The position numbers and the translations under genes were made by a program. This document shows positions 23,821 to 30,107 of a stretch of 64,000 nucleotides of DNA, one piece after another. The notes under the pieces were generated by a model. That model saw only the letters and a list, made by a program, of their open reading frames with translations, was not told the DNA's origin and did not search any database. Each line of letters begins with the position of its first letter. The stretch's first letter is position 1. Where the stretch lies: contig CAVAJF010000007.1 of assembly GCA_963588905.1 (NCBI GenBank), positions 7,353 through 71,352 on the forward strand. The letters run 5' to 3'. This DNA is from Butyricicoccus_A sp963588905. GTDB taxonomy: Bacteria; Bacillota; Clostridia; Oscillospirales; Butyricicoccaceae.

Positions 23821-24987
23821 ATGTCGTTAACTCACGTTGATTGCTTTGCCGGGCCAGGCGGAATCTGCACTGGACTTCATGCTGCAGGATTCAAAACAGA
23901 AGTGGCTATTGAGTATATTAAAAGTTGCGTTGATACGTATTCGTACAATCATCCGGAGGTGCATGTTATTCATTCGGATATTAGAAATGTGACAGCTGAT
24001 CAAATTATTCCCTTTATTCCGAAGGAGGGAGTTGATCTTGTGACATCTGGAATGCCTTGCGAAACATTCTCTACAGCTGGAAATTCGTCACGTGCTGCTT
24101 ACGATGATCGACAGTTTCTCTTTAGAGAAGGGATTCGCATTGCAAAGATTACGAATGCCAAGATGATTCTGTTCGAGAACGTTCCAATGATTACAACGAA
24201 GCGTGTGGCGAAAGACTCAAAGAAGTTAATTATCGATGTGCTTAAGGAAGAATTGATTGAAGCTGGCTATAAAAATTTTGAAGAATTTATTCTTGATGCA
24301 ACAAAATATGGAGTTCCACAAAGAAGAAAGAGGTTTTTTATTCTTGCAGCCAAAGATCCAAATCTTGTGATTGAAGCACCTGAAGAAACATCAGACCATG
24401 AAGTGACAGTAAAAGATGCTTTTATTGATCTTCCGAAGGTCACGGCTAACACACGGACAGAAAATCCTAATTATTTAGATGCAAGTTCGGATTATAGCAA
24501 GTTAATGCAAAATGATGTTTTCTGGAACAGACATACTAAAGAACATAAGTTGCTAAATCATCTTCCTATGAATCATCGGAAATATATTATTGAACGGTTT
24601 CAGATTTTGCAACAGGGGGAAGGATTGAAGGGACTTTTTTCAAGACTGACTCCTAAAGAACTTGCAGAATATCAGAGTAGAAAAGTAATACCAAAAACAA
24701 TCTATGTTAAGCGCAATTATCGCTTACGATGGGACGAGGCTTCGCCTACGGTAACAAGCCACTGCTTGGATGAATTTGTTCATCCAGAACAACCACGCGC
24801 ATTGACTGTGCGTGAGTGTGCTAGATTGCAGAGTTTTCCTGATTCTTATGATTTTGTGGGAGGTCCTTATCTTGTTGCACATGATGATAGGACTCAACAA
24901 GACAAGTATGAACAGATTGGGGATGCAGTTCCTCCATTGCTTGCGTATGCTTGGGGACAGAAAATTAAACAAATCTTGGAGGCATAA
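23821..24987 (+). CDS. DNA (cytosine-5)-methyltransferase of a type II restriction-modification system
   Basis: A 388-residue enzyme with the ordered C5-methylase motifs: I, DCFAGPGGICTGLH near residue 7; IV, SGMPCETFSTAG near residue 77 with the catalytic Cys; VI, FENVP near 119; VIII, VPQRRKRFFIL near 165; IX-X, REC ARLQSFP and IGDAVPPLLA near the end. It methylates a specific site to protect the host from the convergent endonuclease. It is visibly richer in A and T than its neighbours and uses AT-ending codons, a sign of transfer. The target site cannot be read from sequence. AAAGGAG precedes the ATG. Confidence 0.95.
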   Translation: MSLTHVDCFAGPGGICTGLHAAGFKTEVAIEYIKSCVDTYSYNHPEVHVIHSDIRNVTADQIIPFIPKEGVDLVTSGMPCETFSTAGNSSRAAYDDRQFLFREGIRIAKITNAKMILFENVPMITTKRVAKDSKKLIIDVLKEELIEAGYKNFEEFILDATKYGVPQRRKRFFILAAKDPNLVIEAPEETSDHEVTVKDAFIDLPKVTANTRTENPNYLDASSDYSKLMQNDVFWNRHTKEHKLLNHLPMNHRKYIIERFQILQQGEGLKGLFSRLTPKELAEYQSRKVIPKTIYVKRNYRLRWDEASPTVTSHCLDEFVHPEQPRALTVRECARLQSFPDSYDFVGGPYLVAHDDRTQQDKYEQIGDAVPPLLAYAWGQKIKQILEA

Positions 24988-25023
24988 TAAATAGAGAGGG
25001 GTGAATTTGCCCCTCTCTATTTA
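24988..25023. terminator. Bidirectional terminator between methylase and endonuclease genes
   Basis: A perfect 14-bp stem (24988-25001 with 25010-25023) with an 8-base loop, A-rich and T-rich flanks, between convergent genes. Confidence 0.9.
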
Positions 25024-25031
25024 TTAGTAAA

Positions 25032-25928
25032 TTAGTCAATGAGAGAATCTGATTCGTGGAAGAATTCTCCAAATTCTTTGACGTGGATTTTAGGAAAACG
25101 GTGGTTTAATTCATCATATTTTTCAGGGATATCCAAGTAATAAGCTCTTTTAATTTGAGATACAAACAGTTGATAGTTAATCCACTGATTGGGTACACAT
25201 GTCAGTTGGACGGACAAATTAGAACTGTTAAAATTGGTTTCTCCGATGCATGTAAGCAAACAAATAAATCTTCCTACTCCAAAGGCACCATCAAGAATTC
25301 TTTGCTGTGCCCATACCTCGACACAACGTTCTCTGGTTGATGTTTTAGCTGGCACATGGAACTTAGGTTTTCCTGTGCCCAAGTCGAATATGAAATCTGT
25401 TGGAACAGAAATGGACTCTCCATCAATTTCGACAGCATTCATTTGTCTAGTGGGAGCAACATTTAGATGCATCGAATATAAGTGTCCGACAAGCGTTTCA
25501 AAATAATTACCCGAGTTGTTTTTGAAGCCATTAACCAGATCGGCACAAAGACAGTAATTCATGCAGATGGTGTACAACGTCGCTGTTAAATTGTGAGCAC
25601 TTTGATTATTGATGGAGTGATTCTTTACATTGTTCCAAAAAATATCTGAAAATGATTTTCCGAAGGCATCAGTTGCAAGGCCAGCATTGTATAGATCAAT
25701 ATTAACTGGACGCGAATATTTTCCTTTTCCGCCGACAAGTTGGAAAACAACATAGTTTTTTCCGGTTGCGGTTGATGTGCTGGTAATTGGAAGCTGTGTC
25801 ATTCGACTAACTTCGTCGAGACACAAAATATTTATTTCTTTGAAAAGCTCGGTAACAGCATCAGACAAGAATGTTTTGCTAGTTGCTGATTTAAGTTGTT
25901 TGTATTTTTTTGTAATGATATGAGACAT
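25032..25928 (-). CDS. Type II restriction endonuclease (likely PD-(D/E)XK fold)
   Basis: A 298-residue AT-rich gene convergent with the methylase and directly downstream of a controller gene. Residues about 180-205 read PTDFIFDLGTGKPKFHVPAK, a D...(x)AK arrangement that could be the nuclease metal site, followed by TSTRERCVEVWAQQRIL, which I associate with type II enzymes. I cannot name the specificity. AAGGAG lies 8 bases before the ATG at 25928, and the gap to the controller gene is only 15 bases. The function rests mainly on context plus this motif. Confidence 0.82.
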   Translation of the reverse strand: MSHIITKKYKQLKSATSKTFLSDAVTELFKEINILCLDEVSRMTQLPITSTSTATGKNYVVFQLVGGKGKYSRPVNIDLYNAGLATDAFGKSFSDIFWNNVKNHSINNQSAHNLTATLYTICMNYCLCADLVNGFKNNSGNYFETLVGHLYSMHLNVAPTRQMNAVEIDGESISVPTDFIFDLGTGKPKFHVPAKTSTRERCVEVWAQQRILDGAFGVGRFICLLTCIGETNFNSSNLSVQLTCVPNQWINYQLFVSQIKRAYYLDIPEKYDELNHRFPKIHVKEFGEFFHESDSLID

Positions 25929-25943
25929 GCTGATTCTCCTTTG

Positions 25944-26168
25944 TTATTCATTAGTCGTTTCTGCATCCATAAGAAGCACGTACGGATCGACGTCCAAAGC
26001 TTCAGCTATTTGCTGAATATTTTCTATTGAAATATTTCGACGCTCTCTTTCAACTGCGCTGATATAGGTTCGATGGAGTCCAGCTAATTCAGCAAGACGT
26101 TCTTGCGAATATCCTCTCTCTTTTCGATAATTGCGAACGTTAATCGCAAAGTTGTGAATCAAATTCAT
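25944..26168 (-). CDS. Restriction-modification controller (C) protein, XRE-family HTH
   Basis: A 74-residue protein that is one helix-turn-helix domain: NVRNYRKERGYSQERLAELAGLHRTYISAVERERRNISIENIQQIAEAL. Length and position, one gene upstream of and cotranscribed with the endonuclease, fit C proteins, which delay endonuclease expression after entry to a new host until DNA is methylated. A palindrome lies over its own -35 box. AT-rich like the rest of the island. Confidence 0.88.
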   Translation of the reverse strand: MNLIHNFAINVRNYRKERGYSQERLAELAGLHRTYISAVERERRNISIENIQQIAEALDVDPYVLLMDAETTNE

Positions 26169-26204
26169 GTAATCACTTCCTCGGCATATAGGTTCTTATT
26201 TTCT

Positions 26205-26237
26205 ATTATATAAAGCGAATACAATGAGTCTACAGAC
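26205..26237 (-). promoter_or_regulatory. Promoter and C-box-like palindrome of the controller gene
   Basis: On the minus strand TAGACT (26227-26232) and TATAAT (26205-26210) are 16 bases apart. The palindrome GTCTGTAGAC (26228-26237; GTCT and AGAC arms) overlaps the -35 box. C proteins bind such GTCT/AGAC-type boxes next to -35 elements to control themselves and the endonuclease. Confidence 0.6.
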
Positions 26238-26361
26238 AATATGTCACATGGGTTGCTGTTGGTTTATTCAGGTCATTATTTAGGAAAATTGAAATAAAAG
26301 GTATTGAGATTTTGGAAGTGTCCAAAGTTATTTAATAGTAGTAATGGCAGACAAAAATAAA

Positions 26362-26393
26362 AGAAACGATATAGCTGAATCTATACCGTTTCT
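26362..26393. terminator. Terminator-like hairpin before the AEC gene end
   Basis: A 13-pair stem with one A-C mismatch (26362-26374 with 26381-26393) and a 6-base loop. It lies in the AT-rich 277-base gap 26169-26445, in which I see no gene besides the C promoter. It could terminate the minus-strand AEC transcript before the island. Confidence 0.55.
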
Positions 26394-26445
26394 CTCTTTA
26401 CTTAGAATATTTTCTTATCAGGACACACTAGAAGCACTTTTTTAT

Positions 26446-27378
26446 TTACACAGCAAAATAGGTACATAAGCTCAGCATCATCGGCATGGTGATTGCGGAG
26501 AGCAAGGTGGAAAAGGCAATCATGCGGCCGGAATACCGGTAGTTTGTGCCGTACAGCTGAGCAAACATCGAGGATGCTACGGCGCACGGTGTCGCAATGC
26601 TGATAATCAGCACGTTGGCGACATCGTTGTCAATGTGGAGGATCTGCATGATGAGAATGGTCAAGAAGGGAATGACCAGTAGGCGGAACAGGCAGACCAA
26701 ATACATGGAACGATCCTTGACAATATCGAGCAGATTGCTTTGTGCGAGATAGACGCCGAGAACAATCATTGCCAGCGGCGTGTTTAAGTTGCCCAAAAAG
26801 GTAATCGGTTCATCCAAGACGGCGGGCAGCGTTGTGGACGTCAAGAAGATGGCAAGTCCGATAAAAAAACCGATGGTTCCGGGATTCAACAGGATTTTCT
26901 GCCAGCTCAGGCGAACCTTGCCGCGGTTGCCTGCGCGTGTCAGCAGCCAGACGCCAAACGTCCAAATGACGATATTCGTGGCAACGATATTGATGGAACC
27001 GATAAATACGCCGTCATCTCCGTATAACGCTTGCAGCAGAGGCAATGCCATAAAGCCATTGTTGGAAAAAATGACGCACATGCGTTTGTCGGCATAATCT
27101 GTGGTATCCTTGCGAAAGACCAGTGTGGCAATACCAATGCTGATAACGAGCAACAACATGGAGAGTACGAAAGCGATAATGAGTTTACCGAGCATATCTC
27201 GATCAAATTCTCGGCAAAAAGAGTGAATGATAATGGCGGGAGCGGCGAAATTGATGAGCAGTGCAGACATCTGTCCGGAGCCGGCGTCCGTCACGAGCTT
27301 ATATTTGTAACAGATTGCACCGACACCGATGAGCAGAAACATGACGACGATCTGCGTATATAATGCGGAAATATCCAT
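26446..27378 (-). CDS. AEC (auxin efflux carrier) family transporter
   Basis: A 310-residue membrane protein with about ten hydrophobic segments in two halves. FSNNGFMALPLLQALYGDDGVF near residue 105 and MSMF-like TPCAVASSMFAQLYG near residue 265 are typical of AEC proteins, which carry small organic acids or related compounds. The frame is open for more than 350 codons upstream, but that is antisense to thiM; the ATG at 27378 starts MDISALYTQIVVMF as in the family. It is divergent from thiM, with promoters only 7 bases apart, hinting at a shared signal. Confidence 0.88.
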   Translation of the reverse strand: MDISALYTQIVVMFLLIGVGAICYKYKLVTDAGSGQMSALLINFAAPAIIIHSFCREFDRDMLGKLIIAFVLSMLLLVISIGIATLVFRKDTTDYADKRMCVIFSNNGFMALPLLQALYGDDGVFIGSINIVATNIVIWTFGVWLLTRAGNRGKVRLSWQKILLNPGTIGFFIGLAIFLTSTTLPAVLDEPITFLGNLNTPLAMIVLGVYLAQSNLLDIVKDRSMYLVCLFRLLVIPFLTILIMQILHIDNDVANVLIISIATPCAVASSMFAQLYGTNYRYSGRMIAFSTLLSAITMPMMLSLCTYFAV

Positions 27379-27414
27379 ATGTATAGAAAACCTTTCTGTG
27401 AAACGATTGATTTT

Positions 27415-27480
27415 ATGATACCACCCAGAGCATTCTCTGTCAAAGACTGATTGACAGAAAGTGACTGACAGCGATATACT
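27415..27480. promoter_or_regulatory. Divergent promoters of the AEC gene and thiM with shared inverted repeat
   Basis: Minus strand: TTGACA (27438-27443) and TATCAT (27415-27420), 17 bases apart, for the AEC gene. Plus strand: TTGACA (27451-27456) and TATACT (27475-27480), 18 bases apart, for thiM. The two -35 boxes face away and form the inverted repeat TCTGTCAA-7-TTGACAGA (27436-27458), an apt site for one regulator on both promoters. No TPP riboswitch core is seen in this gap. Confidence 0.65.
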
Positions 27481-27516
27481 AAGACTTGTTAACCAAATAG
27501 AAAAGGAAATGCACAT

Positions 27517-28341
27517 ATGTTTGAAGAAATTTTGCAAAACGTGCGTCTGAAAAAGCCACTGACGCACTGTATTACCAATTACATTACGACCAATGACTGC
27601 GCCAATGTCGTGCTGGCGTGCGGCGCTTCTCCGACGATGGCAGAAGCAGAGCAGGAGGCGGCAGAGATTGCCGCGCAGGCAAATGGCGTGGACATCAATA
27701 TTGGCAATTTGAATAGCCACACGGTTCTCGCCATGCATCGAGCCATTGCGGCAGCCAATCAGGCAAAGATTCCGGTTGTACTGGATCCGGTTGGCGCCGG
27801 TGCATCGTCCTATCGGATGCAGACGCTGCGTGACTTTTTTGCCCAGTATCAGTTTTCCGTTGTGCGCGGCAATGTGTCTGAGCTGCTTGCTGTCGGCGGC
27901 GCGGCGTCCAATACCAAGGGTGTGGATGCAGGTGCAGCAGATGCCGTGACAGAAGAAAATTTGGAGGAACGCGTGGCATTTTTCAAGCAGCTCAGCGCAA
28001 AACTCGGCGCTGTCGTTTCGGTGAGCGGTGCCATTGACATCATTGCTTCGCCGGAGAAGGCGTATATCTGCCGCAATGGTCACCCGATGATGTCGTGTGT
28101 CACAGGTACCGGCTGTATGCTGTCTGCGCTGACTGCGGCGTACTGCGGCGGCAATCCGGACAATATTCTGGAAGCTGCGGCAGCAGCAACTGTTGCGATG
28201 GGCGTTGCCGGAGATATTGCCTATCGAAAGACAACAGAGCAGGGATTGGGCACCGGCTCGTTCCGCGTCTATTTGATAGATGCAATTAGCTTGATGGATG
28301 CAGAGACACTGAATGGAGGAATGAAGGTTGAAATTCGATAA
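27517..28341 (+). CDS. thiM: Hydroxyethylthiazole kinase
   Basis: A 274-residue salvage kinase that phosphorylates 4-methyl-5-hydroxyethylthiazole for thiamine synthesis. PLTHCITNYITTNDCANVVLACGASP near the N-terminus, VLDPVGAGASSYR near residue 90, RGNVSEL near 118 and CVTGTGCMLSALTAAY near residue 195 match ThiM. AAAGGAA lies 8 bases upstream. It overlaps the thiE start, giving a thiazole-salvage operon without thiC or thiD in view. Confidence 0.96.
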   Translation: MFEEILQNVRLKKPLTHCITNYITTNDCANVVLACGASPTMAEAEQEAAEIAAQANGVDINIGNLNSHTVLAMHRAIAAANQAKIPVVLDPVGAGASSYRMQTLRDFFAQYQFSVVRGNVSELLAVGGAASNTKGVDAGAADAVTEENLEERVAFFKQLSAKLGAVVSVSGAIDIIASPEKAYICRNGHPMMSCVTGTGCMLSALTAAYCGGNPDNILEAAAAATVAMGVAGDIAYRKTTEQGLGTGSFRVYLIDAISLMDAETLNGGMKVEIR

Positions 28342-28987
28342 CAGAGGACAGGCAGTAAAGCAAGCTATGCTGTTGTATGCAGTGACAGACCGCGCTTGGG
28401 TCGGAGATCGTACCCTGTACGAACAGGTCGAGGAGAGCTTGAAGGGCGGCGCAACCATCGTACAGATTCGTGAAAAGGGTCTGAATCATGAAGATTTTGT
28501 CGCAGAGGCAAAGGACATCGTCAAGCTGTGCCATGAATACGGCGTGATGTGCATCATCAATGACGATGTGCAGGCGTGCTTGGAGAGCGGTGCAGACGGC
28601 GTGCATGTCGGTCAGGATGACATGGAAGCAGGAGATGTCCGCGCTATGCTGGGCGAGGACAAGATTATCGGTGTCTCGGCGCACAATGTAGAGGAAGCAC
28701 AGCTCGCACAGGCGCGTGGTGCGGACTATCTCGGCGTTGGTGCCGTCCATGCGACGGGAACCAAATCGGAGGCGAAGCCGCTGACCTGGCAGGATATTAA
28801 AGATATTTGCGACAGCGTGACCATTCCGATCACAGCGATTGGCGGTGTCAAGCTGGACAATATGCTGGAACTGCGCGGAACAGGGGTAGATGGTGTGGCG
28901 ATTGTCTCGGGTATTTTTGCAGCACCGGATATTGAAAAAGCAACGAGAGAACTGCTTGCACAGGCGCGAAAGCTGGTGGAAGCATGA
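28328..28987 (+). CDS. thiE: Thiamine-phosphate synthase
   Basis: A 219-residue enzyme that joins HMP pyrophosphate and the phosphorylated thiazole. MLLYAVTDRAW is near the N-terminus, VQIREKGLNHEDFV near residue 47, INDDVQACLESGADGVHVGQDD near residue 80 and GVGAVHATGTKSEA near residue 138. The start is TTG at 28328, with GGAGG 8 bases upstream and inside the end of thiM; an ATG 13 codons later would cut the first helix. Confidence 0.95.
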   Translation: MKFDNRGQAVKQAMLLYAVTDRAWVGDRTLYEQVEESLKGGATIVQIREKGLNHEDFVAEAKDIVKLCHEYGVMCIINDDVQACLESGADGVHVGQDDMEAGDVRAMLGEDKIIGVSAHNVEEAQLAQARGADYLGVGAVHATGTKSEAKPLTWQDIKDICDSVTIPITAIGGVKLDNMLELRGTGVDGVAIVSGIFAAPDIEKATRELLAQARKLVEA

Positions 28988-29655
28988 AATTGACCGGCGC
29001 AATTTTTGACTTGGACGGCACACTGCTTGATTCCATGCCGTATTGGGCGTCGGTCGGCACGCGATATTTGGAAGAACAGCATATAACCGTACCGGATGTG
29101 GAGCAGCTGGCGCTGCGCATCAAGACCATGACGCTGCCGGAGGCGGCAGATTATTTTCGCAGCGATTACGGGGTACAGGAGTCACAGGAGGCCATTTGTG
29201 CCCGCATCAATCACATGATTGAGGACGATTATCGGCTGCGTGCGCCGCTCAAAGCGGGCACGAGAGAAATGCTGGAGCAAATGAAGCAGCGTGGCGTGCG
29301 GATGTGTGTGGCGAGTGCCACAGATCATACGTTGGTCGAAGCGGCACTGCGCCGCGTTGGGGTGTTGGAGTATTTTTCGTTTATTTTGACCTGCGGTGAT
29401 TTGCAGACGAGTAAAAATCTGCCGTATATTTTTGATACCTGCGCGGAGAAGCTCGGTACGGACAAGCGCACGACAGCGGTATTTGAGGACAGCCTGCATT
29501 GTGTGATTACAGCGTCCGGCGCGGGGTATCCGGTAGTCGGCGTGTATGATGAATCGGCAAAAACGGAGACCGAAGAAATTCGCCGTCTCAGCCGATGCTT
29601 CCTCTATCGCTGGGAAGAATTGGATGTTGATTGCTTGGAGCGCAGCTTGGCGTGA
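28984..29655 (+). CDS. HAD-family phosphatase (beta-phosphoglucomutase-like)
   Basis: A 223-residue hydrolase of HAD subfamily IA. Motif I is AIFDLDGTLLDSM with the catalytic Asp near residue 8, motif II CVASATDHTLVEAAL near residue 105, and motif IV VFEDSLHCVITA near residue 160. The start codon shares ATGA with the thiE stop, so it is in the thiamine-salvage operon. It could be the phosphatase or pyrophosphatase step for thiamine, but HAD substrates cannot be read from sequence. Confidence 0.86.
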   Translation: MKLTGAIFDLDGTLLDSMPYWASVGTRYLEEQHITVPDVEQLALRIKTMTLPEAADYFRSDYGVQESQEAICARINHMIEDDYRLRAPLKAGTREMLEQMKQRGVRMCVASATDHTLVEAALRRVGVLEYFSFILTCGDLQTSKNLPYIFDTCAEKLGTDKRTTAVFEDSLHCVITASGAGYPVVGVYDESAKTETEEIRRLSRCFLYRWEELDVDCLERSLA

Positions 29656-29664
29656 GAACCGGAC

Positions 29665-29932
29665 ACCACAACATGTAGTGGTGTGCGAGCAGAGGGATAA
29701 CAACATGAAAAAATTTTTTCTTGCGGGATTTGAAACGTTTTGCAAGAAATGAACGGGTGTGGAAAACTTGGCATCTGTGCGAAAATAAAGTTGGGAGATT
29801 CCCGTATCTCAGAGCAATTCCATGCTCTACCATCGGGAATTCTTCGGAGCGGCATGGGAAATTCTGTGGAAAACTATTTCTCATGCCGCTGCAACAATCC
29901 GGGAGAAAAGTGAAAAACAGGAATGATTCCTG
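29665..29932. other. Hairpin-rich intergenic region of unknown function
   Basis: The 450-base gap between the HAD gene and nrdD holds at least four hairpins in series: 29718-29724 with 29743-29749 region (TTCTTGC/GCAAGAA), 29798-29804 with 29834-29840 enclosing 29811-29816/29823-29828, 29848-29862 with 29876-29890 (15 pairs, one G-T), and 29918-29923/29927-29932. No good reading frame is seen. It may be an untranslated RNA or the 3-prime tail of the thi operon; direction is not clear. I recognise no known RNA family. Confidence 0.3.
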
Positions 29933-29966
29933 CAAGGTTGCACCTACCACAAGAGTTATGGGGCTA

Positions 29967-30066
29967 TTGACATCTGCTGATTGGCGTATTAAAATATGAG
30001 ACAGTTCCAGTCGGACGGAACACAAGATATAGTGTATCGCGGAAATGTTATGTGTATATTTTGTGT
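29967..30066 (+). promoter_or_regulatory. nrdD promoter with two NrdR boxes
   Basis: TTGACA (29967-29972) and TAAAAT (29990-29995) are 17 bases apart. Downstream lie two NrdR-box-like sites: ACACAAGATATAGTGT (30020-30035), one mismatch from the consensus, and TGTGTATATTTTGTGT (30051-30066), weaker in its left half. Their starts are 31 bases apart, three helical turns, the spacing known for cooperative NrdR binding. NrdR represses ribonucleotide reductase genes according to bound ATP or dATP. Confidence 0.82.
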
Positions 30067-30107
30067 TTTATCTGGCGGAAGAATATGAAGACAGAGGTGC
30101 GGCGGCG

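Noticed and set aside
27379..27516. TPP riboswitch upstream of thiM
   Set aside because: The conserved CTGAGA and ACCTGA segments were searched for by eye and are not there; only two divergent promoters fit.
27379..28458. Upstream extension of the AEC gene frame (to 670 codons)
   Set aside because: The extension is antisense to thiM and unlike any AEC N-terminus; the family start is at 27378.
29656..30107. Cobalamin riboswitch or RNase P RNA before nrdD
   Set aside because: No B12-box (GCCACTG type) and no GAGGAAAGTC-type P RNA core is present.
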